Positions 24,307 through 32,140 of a DNA stretch of 64,000 nucleotides are shown here, piece by piece; position 1 is the stretch's first letter, and the number at the start of each line of letters is the position of its first letter. The notes beneath the pieces were generated by a model. The model was not told the DNA's origin. It did no database searches and saw only the letters and a program-made list of their open reading frames with translations. This DNA comes from Chloroflexota bacterium. GTDB taxonomy: Bacteria; Chloroflexota; Anaerolineae; 4572-78; J111. Location: NCBI GenBank assembly GCA_016860845.1, contig BOKF01000017.1, positions 1 through 64,000 of the forward strand, written 5' to 3'. Both the position numbers and the translations under genes were made by a program.

Positions 24307-25035
24307 ATGGCTGTGTCTTCTCAGGATGGGGGAGCTACGCATCGGGTCCTGGTGGTAGATGATGATGTCGAAGTGGCGAAGTCCATTGAGGCCTCCCTGC
24401 GCAAGCATTACCAGGTTTATGTCGTTTACAGCGGCATCGAAGCTATCAAAGAAGCACGTCGCCATCGCCCAGACTTAATTGTGCTCGACGTGGTTATGCC
24501 GGGGATGGATGGGTTGGAAACTTGCCGGGAGCTGCGGGTTGACCCCGCGTTGGCCGATGTGCCCATCCTGTTCCTCACCGCGCTAGGTCGCCCCGAAGAC
24601 CGCGTGGCCGGGTTTCGAGCCGGTGCGGATGATTATTTGACCAAACCGTTTAATCTGGAAGAGCTGCAGCTTCGGATTACTGCTATTTTGCGGCGGGCCG
24701 GCCAAATCATCCCTAAGCTTCCTATCCCGACGCTGAAGGTTAAAGATTTAACCCTGGATCGAAACAGTTATCAAGTCACCACCAGTAAAAAACAAGTGAA
24801 GTTAACCCCGGTTGAATTCGACCTGCTCTACCACTTGATGATGCATCCCGATGAAGTTTTTACCAGCGACCGTCTGCTGCAGGAAGTCTGGGATTATCCT
24901 TCGGAGAGCGGCAGCCCCGACCTGGTGCGGATGCATATCAAAAATCTGCGTAACAAAATTGAGGCTGACCCAAGCAACCCTGAGTTTATCATCACCATTC
25001 CTCGCCGGGGATACACCATTGCCTCGGAGCACTGA
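24307..25035 (+). CDS. OmpR/PhoB-family response regulator
   Basis: 242 residues. The receiver domain (about 16-130) has the acidic pair in VLVVDDDVEV, the phospho-acceptor Asp in LIVLDVVMPGMDG, the Thr in LFLTAL and the Lys in YLTKPF. A winged-helix DNA-binding domain (about 145-240) contains LTPVEFDLLYHLMMHPDEV and ends with the wing IITIPRRGYTIA. It should bind DNA when phosphorylated. No kinase gene is adjacent. AAAGCAGGAAAAGAG lies before the ATG. It is followed by its own terminator. Confidence 0.94.
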   Translation: MAVSSQDGGATHRVLVVDDDVEVAKSIEASLRKHYQVYVVYSGIEAIKEARRHRPDLIVLDVVMPGMDGLETCRELRVDPALADVPILFLTALGRPEDRVAGFRAGADDYLTKPFNLEELQLRITAILRRAGQIIPKLPIPTLKVKDLTLDRNSYQVTTSKKQVKLTPVEFDLLYHLMMHPDEVFTSDRLLQEVWDYPSESGSPDLVRMHIKNLRNKIEADPSNPEFIITIPRRGYTIASEH

Positions 25036-25059
25036 GGGGTGATTCAGGCTACCTAACAA

Positions 25060-25092
25060 AAATCCCGTCTCAAATCGAGACGGGATTTGTTA
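25060..25092 (+). terminator. Rho-independent terminator of the OmpR-type regulator
   Basis: AAATCCCGTCTC and GAGACGGGATTT form a perfect stem around a short loop, 25 bp after the stop codon. Confidence 0.8.
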
Positions 25093-25136
25093 TTATTTGT
25101 TAGAACACGCAACAAGAATTGGCCAGACCAGTTAGA

Positions 25137-25388
25137 CTATCCGGCTAAGTCCACAATTTTTTGTTGTTCAGTAACTGGCTCTAAGGGCTTGGAATTTCGC
25201 ACGGTGCGGGTGGGTCGAGTAGGCGCATTCGCTAGAGTTTTTTCGAGTTGGTAGATCTCAACGTGGAGCGCATCTACTGTTTGGGAAGACACAATTTGCC
25301 ATTTTCCCTGGCTTAACCAGCCGGCAAGGTTACTCAACTTCTCAATAATAAAATGCCTTTGTGATGTTAAATTCACAGGGAAACGCAT
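25137..25388 (-). CDS. Small hypothetical protein
   Basis: 83 residues when started at the ATG at 25388, which has a strong AAGGAAGGAG directly upstream. An ATG at 25430 would add 14 residues but has no ribosome site. The first 50 residues look like a compact helix-strand unit (FIIEKLSNLAGWLSQGKWQI), followed by a basic, proline/threonine-rich tail. No membrane span or known motif. It is a lone leftward gene between two rightward units, so it is probably real but of unknown function. Confidence 0.5.
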   Translation of the reverse strand: MRFPVNLTSQRHFIIEKLSNLAGWLSQGKWQIVSSQTVDALHVEIYQLEKTLANAPTRPTRTVRNSKPLEPVTEQQKIVDLAG

Positions 25389-25567
25389 CTCCTTCCTTAA
25401 AGATTTAGCAGTTATCCCTAGGTTTTGCATATTTGGTTGTGTATTCTATTTTACTCCTTCACAGCTAACTTTTGATGATGAGATGGTCATGTTACTGATA
25501 GTTATAAAAATGAGCAAATCAAGCTGTCTGCTTGCAGCCTTTATAGCTCGATTCAGCCGGGGGGTTG

Positions 25568-25576
25568 TGGTATAAT
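25568..25576 (+). promoter_or_regulatory. Extended -10 promoter of the rtcA operon
   Basis: TGGTATAAT forms an extended -10 element (TG at 25568, TATAAT at 25571-25576) without a clear -35. It lies 29 bp upstream of the rtcA ATG. Confidence 0.5.
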
Positions 25577-25604
25577 TTTAGCGTAGACTATTCAGAGAGG
25601 CATT

Positions 25605-26660
25605 ATGCTCGTTATCAACGGCGCTTATGGCGAGGGAGGCGGACAAATTTTACGCACCTCCCTGGCCCTGGCCGCTATCCTGCAACGACCCATTCGTATT
25701 GACCAGATCCGGGTCGGGCGAAAAAATCCCGGCCTGGCCGCTCAACATTTAACGGCGGTTCGAGCAGCGGCCATGATCTGCGATGCTAAACTATCGGGCG
25801 CTGCACTAGGTTCGACCAGCCTTACCTTTGAGCCGCAAAGTGATCCCATCCCTGGCTTTTATGAGTTTGACGTGAGCGAGGCGCGTGAGGGCGGCAGTGC
25901 CGGGGCAGCCACATTGGTACTACAGACGGTTTTGCCGCCTCTGGCGCTGGCTTCCCGTCTCAGCACCGTTACGGCGAAGGGGGGAACTCACGTGCCCTGG
26001 AGTCCGCCCTTTCATTACCTCCGGGATGTTTATTTGCCGATGATAGCGCTGTTGGGCCTGGCGGCGAAGGTCGAATTATCGGCCTGGGGCTGGTATCCGG
26101 CCGGCGAGGGAGAGATTAAAGCGACGCTTCCAGGCCGGACTGAGCCGGTTTCAGCTTTCCCGGAGACACGCGGGGCGTTGAAACGAGTTCATGGCGTGGC
26201 GGTGGCTGCCAGCCTGCCGGCTCACATTGCCCAACGCATGCGGGATCGAGCAGCCAAGTTGTTGGACCAGGTGGATTTACCCTTTACCCTCGAACCCCAG
26301 CGAGTTCAATCGGTTTCGCCGGGCGCCGGAATATTTTTGGTGGCCGAATATGAGTCGAGCCGGGCAGGTTTTAGCGCCCTGGGCGAAAAGGGCAAACCAT
26401 CGGAACGGGTCGCCGAAGAGGCAGTAGAGGCCCTGCTCGCCTTTCACTACAGCAGGGCTATGGTGGACAAGCACTTAGCCGACCAGCTCATTTTGCCGCT
26501 GGCGCTAGCTGGTCTGTCCGTGACCCTGTCAGCCGAGCAAATTTCGCCGCATACGCTGACGAACCTGTGGGTGGTCGAGCAGTTCCTTGGACCCGTGGCC
26601 CAGATAAACCAAAGCCAGAACACGATTCAGTTTAAAGCAAAAGACAAAGAGGTGCTATGA
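25605..26660 (+). CDS. rtcA: RNA 3'-terminal phosphate cyclase
   Basis: 351 residues, close to the family length. RtcA converts an RNA 3'-phosphate into a 2',3'-cyclic phosphate through a covalent AMP-histidine. The conserved start GAYGEGGGQILRTSLALA, the middle segment GGSAGAATLVLQTVLPPLAL, and the C-terminal histidine in DKHLADQLILPLAL are all present. The gene is coupled by a 4-bp ATGA overlap to a GAF histidine kinase gene. No rtcB ligase or RtcR-type activator is adjacent. Regulation by the downstream two-component genes is possible but not shown. Confidence 0.95.
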   Translation: MLVINGAYGEGGGQILRTSLALAAILQRPIRIDQIRVGRKNPGLAAQHLTAVRAAAMICDAKLSGAALGSTSLTFEPQSDPIPGFYEFDVSEAREGGSAGAATLVLQTVLPPLALASRLSTVTAKGGTHVPWSPPFHYLRDVYLPMIALLGLAAKVELSAWGWYPAGEGEIKATLPGRTEPVSAFPETRGALKRVHGVAVAASLPAHIAQRMRDRAAKLLDQVDLPFTLEPQRVQSVSPGAGIFLVAEYESSRAGFSALGEKGKPSERVAEEAVEALLAFHYSRAMVDKHLADQLILPLALAGLSVTLSAEQISPHTLTNLWVVEQFLGPVAQINQSQNTIQFKAKDKEVL

Positions 26661-28834
26661 TTGCCGGGCAAAAGACTCCTCGTATTTTAATCATTGATCC
26701 GGCTGAAAACAGTGTGTTGAAAACCAGCCTGGAAAAGCAGTACGGCATGCGGGTCAACCATCACGCCAGCGGCCGGATGGCTCTGGATTCGCTGCGGCAG
26801 ACTCAGCCCGATTTAATTGTGCTCAATGCCCACTTAAATGATCTGCCCGCTTCATCCCTGCTGGCTGAACTGAATGCCCAAAAGCTGACTACCCCGATTA
26901 TCCTGGTTGGGGCCAATGGAGAGATAACCAGGGCCAATTTCAATGATAAAAATATCGTCGGCTGGCTGAACCAGCCCTTTGCGGTGGAAGAGCTGGCCGC
27001 GCTGATCCAATCGGCGCTGGAGCGACCTCTGCCAAACAGCGACTTGGTTTTGACCAAGCGGGCTGAATTGATCGAGGCCAACCAGCAACTAACGGCGCGG
27101 GTGCAGCAGTTACAAACCCTTTTTGAAATCGGCAAATCGGTAACATCTCAGCTTGAGCTGGAGGAGGTCCTGCGCCGGGTGGCCAAAGCAGCGGTGAGCC
27201 TGACCAGCGCCGACGAAAGTTATCTGCTGCTGGTGACCGAGGGGAGCGGCAATCTCTATCTGCGGGCCGAGGCCAACCTGAACAGCGAGGAGGTCAAGAA
27301 CTTCTGGGTCAAAGTCAGCGACTCCATCGCCGGACGGGTGGTTCAGACGGGCGAGCCGATCATTATTGCCAAAGAGAGTAATAACCTCAAGGTTAAAACT
27401 GGGCTGGTAGTCAACGCCCTGGTCAATGTGCCGGTCAAAGTAGGCTCAACCGTGATTGGGGTGCTGGGGGTAGATAACCGCTACCAGCAGCGAGCTTTTA
27501 CCGCTGAGGATCAAATGCTGCTCTCAGCCCTGGCCGATTGGGCGGCGATTGCCATTCAGAACGCCAGGCTGTACACGGCCACCACCGCATTAAGCCGCGA
27601 TTTAGAGCTGGTGAACGAGGTCAGCCGCCTGGTTTCCAGCACCTTGGATGTGGAGCAGATACCCCGGCTGCTGGTCCAGCGGACCGCCGAGATTTTTGGG
27701 GCAGAGTGCGGCTCGCTGGCTTTGCTTGATAAGGAGCGGGGGGCAGTGATCTTTCAACTGGCCTACGATGGTGAGGGGAATGAGTTGACCAGCCTGAAGA
27801 ATTTTTTGATGCCCCTGGGTGAGGGGATTGTCGGGTTAGTGGCCCAAACGGGTCTGCCCCACGTGGTTAACAACGTCCAGAGTGACCCCGGCTGGTCGCC
27901 CGCCGCCGACCGGTTGACCGGCTTCAAAACCCAAAAAATTATGGCTGTCCCGCTCATTGCGGAGGGGGAAGTGGTCGGCGTGATGGAGCTGCTGAACAAA
28001 AAAGAGGGCAATTTTGATGAGGGTGATTTACAGCTCCTGCTGTTGGTAGCCGCCTCGGCGGCCAGCGCGCTTCAAAATGCTCGCCAGTACAGCGAGTTGC
28101 AGAAAGCGAATCAAGCCTTGCAGCGGGCGCAGGAGCAGCGCATCGCCGCCGAACGCTGGGCGGTGCTGGGCAAGGCCGCCGGCAGCCTGGCTCACCGGAT
28201 CAATAACACCACCACCCTGGTGCCGATTGCCGTCCAGCATCTCCGCGAGCTGCTGCAGCCGGTCAAGCTCTCTCCTGAACTGAGAAAAGAGATAGATGAA
28301 AATTTAGAGCGTATTGAACGGAACACCCTTTACACGGTTGACCTGGCGGTGGCGCTCCTGCGCCGATTTCGCCAGCACCCGGCCAAAGCCCATAATGTCA
28401 ACGAGTTAATCAACCGGGCGCTGTCGCTGGTTGAAATCCCCAAGAATATTAAAGTGGTTTGCCATCTCGACCCCGATTTGCCGCCCGTTGATACCAGCGA
28501 TCTGCTGGTTGATGCCCTAATTGAATTGATTACCAATGCGCTGCGGGTGATGGCCGGCCAGGGGGGCCTGCTGCGCGTGGCCTCGTTCAAGGTGGGCGAC
28601 AAAATCGCCACCCAGGTGACAGACAGCGGGCCGGGGATTGCGGCAGAGAATCTGGAGCGGGTATTTGATATGTTTTTCACCACCCAGCCTCAAGGGTTGG
28701 GCTTTGGCCTGTGGTGGGTCAAAACGTTTTTGGAACAACAGCATGGCGAGATTACGGTTGAAAGCCGCCCCCATGAGGGGACGACCTTCACCATCCTGCT
28801 GCCAATGAATCTGCCGCTGTTGTCTTCGCCCTAA
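26657..28834 (+). CDS. Histidine kinase with pseudo-receiver and two GAF domains
   Basis: 725 residues. Residues 8-120 form a receiver-like domain in which the phospho-acceptor Asp appears replaced by Asn (LIVLNAHLND), so it should not be phosphorylated. A short coiled coil follows near 130-155. Two GAF domains span about 155-305 and 315-475. The kinase core has a histidine box (LAHRINN, near residue 515), N-box ELITNAL, G1 DSGPGI and G2 GLGFGL. No membrane segment is visible, so it senses cytoplasmic signals. It overlaps the rtcA stop by 4 bp. The next response regulator gene is the obvious partner. Confidence 0.93.
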   Translation: MIAGQKTPRILIIDPAENSVLKTSLEKQYGMRVNHHASGRMALDSLRQTQPDLIVLNAHLNDLPASSLLAELNAQKLTTPIILVGANGEITRANFNDKNIVGWLNQPFAVEELAALIQSALERPLPNSDLVLTKRAELIEANQQLTARVQQLQTLFEIGKSVTSQLELEEVLRRVAKAAVSLTSADESYLLLVTEGSGNLYLRAEANLNSEEVKNFWVKVSDSIAGRVVQTGEPIIIAKESNNLKVKTGLVVNALVNVPVKVGSTVIGVLGVDNRYQQRAFTAEDQMLLSALADWAAIAIQNARLYTATTALSRDLELVNEVSRLVSSTLDVEQIPRLLVQRTAEIFGAECGSLALLDKERGAVIFQLAYDGEGNELTSLKNFLMPLGEGIVGLVAQTGLPHVVNNVQSDPGWSPAADRLTGFKTQKIMAVPLIAEGEVVGVMELLNKKEGNFDEGDLQLLLLVAASAASALQNARQYSELQKANQALQRAQEQRIAAERWAVLGKAAGSLAHRINNTTTLVPIAVQHLRELLQPVKLSPELRKEIDENLERIERNTLYTVDLAVALLRRFRQHPAKAHNVNELINRALSLVEIPKNIKVVCHLDPDLPPVDTSDLLVDALIELITNALRVMAGQGGLLRVASFKVGDKIATQVTDSGPGIAAENLERVFDMFFTTQPQGLGFGLWWVKTFLEQQHGEITVESRPHEGTTFTILLPMNLPLLSSP

Positions 28835-28863
28835 AAATGAGGTAAGATGGGGAAGAGAAGATC

Positions 28864-28937
28864 GGAAGGGTGGAAGATTGGAGGGCTGGAAGGTTGGCTG
28901 AAGAAAAATTCCAATCTTCCATTCTTCCAACCTTCCC
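28864..28937. repeat. Purine-rich word repeat that folds back
   Basis: GGAAGATTGGA (28872-28882) is perfectly complementary to TCCAATCTTCC (28910-28920), and GGAAGGTTGG (28888-28897) to CCAACCTTCC (28927-28936). The two pairs interleave. It lies between the kinase and regulator genes. Confidence 0.6.
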
Positions 28938-28994
28938 ATATGTATGGTTGGTTGTATAGTTGAAGCAGATTTGTTCATTTGGGAGAATGGAAAA

Positions 28995-29492
28995 ATGCGT
29001 AAGCGTGTTTTGGTCGTTGACGATGTGCCGGATTGGCGGGCAACATTGCAGGATATTCTCAGGAACGATTTTGAAGTCAAAACCGTTGATAGTTATCAGG
29101 CGGCCATGGAGGTCGTGCGCGAGCGGTCGGCGGAGCTGGTGATTGTGGATTTGCGCCTCAGCCCAACCGACGAAGAAGACCGGCAGGGGATGGAACTGCT
29201 CAAACAACTGGCCGAGCATCGGATCAATGCGATTGTGCTCACCGGCTACCCGGAGAAAGAGCTGCGCGAAGAGGCCGAAGAAAAGTATAAAATCTTTGAA
29301 TTCATTGATAAAAGTATCCTGGCCAAAAATTACCAATATATCCGGGATGTGGTGCGTGAAGCTTTTAGGATATTAGAGCGTAAAGAAAAGAAGAAAACGG
29401 AAGCGATTCAAGCTGCCAGCGCCCTCCAAACCGTCAGCTTTCCAGAAGACTTATCCAGTTGGCCTTTACAAAAATATCGGAAAGATAAATGA
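28995..29492 (+). CDS. Response regulator with helical tail
   Basis: 165 residues from the ATG at 28995, with GGGAG 9 bp upstream. A TTG at 28944 would extend into the repeat spacer. The receiver keeps the acidic pair (VLVVDDVPDW), the phospho-acceptor in VIVDLRLSP, the Thr in IVLTGYP and the Lys in FIDKSI. The last 45 residues are charged helix without a DNA-binding fold. It is probably phosphorylated by the upstream GAF kinase. It overlaps the following membrane-protein gene by 4 bp (ATGA). Confidence 0.9.
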   Translation: MRKRVLVVDDVPDWRATLQDILRNDFEVKTVDSYQAAMEVVRERSAELVIVDLRLSPTDEEDRQGMELLKQLAEHRINAIVLTGYPEKELREEAEEKYKIFEFIDKSILAKNYQYIRDVVREAFRILERKEKKKTEAIQAASALQTVSFPEDLSSWPLQKYRKDK

Positions 29493-30232
29493 GTTTAAGC
29501 CTCGACCTGCAAAGCATCATTCTACTCCTCTTCTTCGTCGCGCCTGGTTTTCTTTTTACCCGGACCTATACCGCCTACCGTCCTCGCTACTACCGCACCC
29601 CCGATGCTTTTGAGCAGGTCGTTCTGGCTGTGGTCGGCAGCGCCATTATCCACGGGACTCTGCTGACCGGCATTGCCCTGGGCCTGGCTGCTTTTTGGCT
29701 AGTTCGGGGTGAACTTCTCTCGGTCAGCGACATTCTTGGCCCACCAATGCCGATTGACAGCTACCCCCTGCCGGTTCTGGCCTTTGTGATTTTGATGGCT
29801 ATCCTTTACCTGGCGGTGAGCCTGATCCTGGCTCGCCGCTTTGCTACATTTTTAGGGTATCGCACGGCAGCTAACCGGCCCAGGTGGTGGCGCTTCTTGC
29901 TTGACGAAGACCCGCCGGAGCCATTCTTGCTGTGGCACACCATGCTGCAAGTCGAGCCGCTGAAACTCAATTTAATTCCGCCCCACCTGCACATCCAGAT
30001 GCGCAACGGTGAGTACTTCGAGGGCGATCTGCACAGTATGCGCCTGGTCGGCGATGAGGAGAACACGGTTGAACTGGCCCTGCGCAATGTATGCCACCGT
30101 CCCTCGTCTCAACCTTCCCCCAAGAGCAGAGCTAATCTGCCCGCCTCCGATTTGCAACCTCTTCCTAATCAAGTTATCCTACTGAAATCTACCGATATCT
30201 TGTGGTTGACCCGCAACGATATTCCAAGTTAA
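29489..30232 (+). CDS. DUF6338-like membrane protein
   Basis: 247 residues. Three hydrophobic helices are visible, at roughly residues 8-26, 43-72 and 92-115. A soluble C-terminal part follows, with a beta-rich segment IQMRNGEYFEGDLHSMRLVG that suits an Sm/SH3-like barrel. The N-terminal PGFLFTRTYTAYRPR and the general plan resemble DUF6338 proteins; this is recognised from memory and is tentative. It is translationally coupled to the response regulator, so it may be the effector or sensor partner of that pathway. Confidence 0.65.
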   Translation: MSLSLDLQSIILLLFFVAPGFLFTRTYTAYRPRYYRTPDAFEQVVLAVVGSAIIHGTLLTGIALGLAAFWLVRGELLSVSDILGPPMPIDSYPLPVLAFVILMAILYLAVSLILARRFATFLGYRTAANRPRWWRFLLDEDPPEPFLLWHTMLQVEPLKLNLIPPHLHIQMRNGEYFEGDLHSMRLVGDEENTVELALRNVCHRPSSQPSPKSRANLPASDLQPLPNQVILLKSTDILWLTRNDIPS

Positions 30233-30235
30233 GTA

Positions 30236-30308
30236 GCAAAGTAGTCAGTAATCAGTAGCCAGATAATCTTTTCTGACTACTGGCATCTGACTACTGACAT
30301 CTGACTAA
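30236..30308. repeat. GTAGTCAG word repeat with fold-back
   Basis: Words GTAGTCAGTAATCAGTAGCCAGA on the left pair with TCTGACTACTGGC and CTGACTACTGACATCTGACTA on the right. It is a simple degenerate repeat between the membrane-protein gene and RNase Z. Confidence 0.55.
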
Positions 30309-30323
30309 GGAATTCACTCATCC

Positions 30324-31244
30324 ATGTTTGAACTGGTTTTCCTGGGGACTTCTGCTTCCGCGCCGTCGGTACACCGGGGACTTTCGGCCAATGCGGTGCT
30401 GTATAAAGAGTATCGTTTTTTGATTGACTGTGGCGAGGGCACGCAGCGCCAGATTTTGCAGAGTAACCTGGGTTTTAAGCGACTCAATAAAATATTGCTC
30501 ACTCACGGCCACCTGGATCATATTTTGGGCCTGGGCGGTCTCGTTTCGACCTTTAGCCGGTGGGAAACGATTGAAAAGTTAGAAATTTACGGCGGCCAGT
30601 GGACGTTGGAGCGCGTCAAAGATTTGCTGTTGAAGGTCGTTTTGCGGGGGGAAAAGTTACCCATCAAGCTGGAATTTATCCCCTTGCAGCCCGGCCTGAT
30701 TATGGAAGATAGTACCTTTCAACTCAGCGCCTTCCCGGTTGTTCACCGGGGCGCTGATTGTTTCGGTTTTCTATTTGAGGAAAAGTCACGCCGCCCCTTT
30801 CTGAATGAGAAAGCCGAGGTGCTGGGCGTGCCGTTTGGCCCGGAGCGGCGCAAACTGGTCGCTGGAGAGGCCATTACCTTGGCCAATGGGCGGCGTATTC
30901 GGCCCGACGACGTGCTCGGTCCCGTAATCCCTGGAGCCAAACTTGTGTTTGTCGGCGATGCCGGCCGCACCGATAACCTGCTGGATATTGCCCGCCAGGC
31001 CGACGCGCTGGTCATCGAGGCAACTTATCTCAACGAGGATGCCGAGATGGCCCGCCAGTTCAGCCATCTTACCGCCGCCCAGGCCGCTCATCTGGCCCGC
31101 GAGGCCCAGGTCGAGCAGCTTTACCTGACCCATATCTCCCGCCGCTATCGGGAGCAGGACGTGCTCAACGAGGCCCGTGCTATCTTCCCCAATACCATCA
31201 TCGCTCGTGATTTTGACCGGATTAAGGTGGTCAAAGAGAAGTAA
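30324..31244 (+). CDS. rnz: Ribonuclease Z
   Basis: 306 residues, the short RNase Z form. It trims the 3' ends of tRNA precursors with two zinc ions. The metallo-beta-lactamase motif [11 protein letters not shown] (HxHxDH) follows the start [13 protein letters not shown], which is the usual ElaC/RNase Z opening. Further ligands are seen in [16 protein letters not shown] and [10 protein letters not shown]. The rsmG gene begins 12 bp downstream in the same direction, so these two share a transcript. Confidence 0.95.
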   Translation: MFELVFLGTSASAPSVHRGLSANAVLYKEYRFLIDCGEGTQRQILQSNLGFKRLNKILLTHGHLDHILGLGGLVSTFSRWETIEKLEIYGGQWTLERVKDLLLKVVLRGEKLPIKLEFIPLQPGLIMEDSTFQLSAFPVVHRGADCFGFLFEEKSRRPFLNEKAEVLGVPFGPERRKLVAGEAITLANGRRIRPDDVLGPVIPGAKLVFVGDAGRTDNLLDIARQADALVIEATYLNEDAEMARQFSHLTAAQAAHLAREAQVEQLYLTHISRRYREQDVLNEARAIFPNTIIARDFDRIKVVKEK

Positions 31245-31255
31245 AGCTGCCCTCA

Positions 31256-31969
31256 ATGCAACGAGTCCTCCAGGATGGCGCCCAACAATTTAATCTCTCT
31301 CTTAGTGAAGCCCAACTCCATGCCTTTGACTGCTACAGCCAGGAACTCATCACCTGGAACCAGCGGGTCAATTTGACCAGCATCATCGAGCCTCAAGAAA
31401 TTGTGGTTAAGCACTTCCTTGACTCGCTGTCTGTGTATCAGGCTTTATCAGGCTTGCCGCCTGATTTGGCGCTGATTGACGTGGGCAGCGGTGCTGGTTT
31501 TCCCGGTTTGCCTCTCAAAATCGTGCTGCCTGGCCTGCGGTTGACTCTGTTGGAGGCGACCGGCAAAAAAACGGCTTTTCTGCATCATCTGGTGCAGGTC
31601 TTAAATTTGACCGGCGTGACTGTTCTCACTGCCCGCGCCGAAGAAGCGGGCCGCCGCCCGGACCAGCGCGAACGCTACGATGCGGCCGTAGCCCGCGCCG
31701 TGGCCCCTCTGCCGGTGCTGGCCGAATATACCCTGCCCCTGGTCAGAGTAGGGGGACGGGTTATTGTCCAAAAAGGCCAGCACCCTGCCGAGGAAATCAA
31801 AGCGGCAGCCAATGCTCTGGGTATTCTGGGCGGCAAAGTCAGCCAGACGCTGGCGGTGAGGGTGCCAGGGTTAGACGCAGAACGGCATGTGGTGGTCATC
31901 CAAAAAAACAAAGCAACTCCACCCCAATATCCCCGCCGGCCCGGGTTGCCGGCCAAGAAACCGATTTAG
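31256..31969 (+). CDS. rsmG: 16S rRNA (guanine-N7) methyltransferase
   Basis: 237 residues. RsmG methylates N7 of G527 in 16S rRNA using S-adenosylmethionine. The AdoMet-binding motif DVGSGAGFPGLPLKI and the preceding NLTSI...IVVKHFLDSL segment are hallmark sequences, and TLLEATGKKTAFLHHL follows as expected. The C-terminus ends in a basic tail (RRPGLPAKKPI). It lies 12 bp after rnz. The start at 31256 lacks a strong ribosome site and may be translated by coupling. Confidence 0.95.
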   Translation: MQRVLQDGAQQFNLSLSEAQLHAFDCYSQELITWNQRVNLTSIIEPQEIVVKHFLDSLSVYQALSGLPPDLALIDVGSGAGFPGLPLKIVLPGLRLTLLEATGKKTAFLHHLVQVLNLTGVTVLTARAEEAGRRPDQRERYDAAVARAVAPLPVLAEYTLPLVRVGGRVIVQKGQHPAEEIKAAANALGILGGKVSQTLAVRVPGLDAERHVVVIQKNKATPPQYPRRPGLPAKKPI

Positions 31970-31996
31970 GTAGTGGTTAAATTGTAAGTGACGGTT

Positions 31997-32026
31997 TAGG
32001 AGTCCAAAGCAGAGCTTTGGGACTCC
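31997..32026. repeat. Palindromic repeat (GGAGTCC...GGACTCC type)
   Basis: TAGGAGTCCAAAGC pairs with GCTTTGGGACTCC. A closely similar palindrome starting TAGGAGTCCAAA occurs at 63605-63633. It lies downstream of rsmG. Confidence 0.6.
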
Positions 32027-32080
32027 ATCTTATTTTGCAGCCACTACCCCGAATTAGAACCCCTGCGGTCAGAACTGCTG

Positions 32081-32109
32081 TTGACGAGACCTGGCATTGG
32101 CAGTATACT
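32081..32109 (+). promoter_or_regulatory. Promoter of the GH3-like gene
   Basis: TTGACG (32081-32086) and TATACT (32104-32109) with a 17-bp spacer. The predicted transcript start near 32116 lies after an in-frame TTG at 32081, which rules out that codon and supports the GTG at 32141. Confidence 0.7.
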
Positions 32110-32140
32110 TTTGGCAATGCGTACGAGTCAGGGAAACACA

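Noticed and set aside
32081..32140. TTG at 32081 as start of the GH3-like gene
   Set aside because: The TTG is part of the -35 box of a good promoter (TTGACG-N17-TATACT), so it would not be in the transcript. The GTG at 32141 has AGGGA upstream and gives a normal signal peptide.
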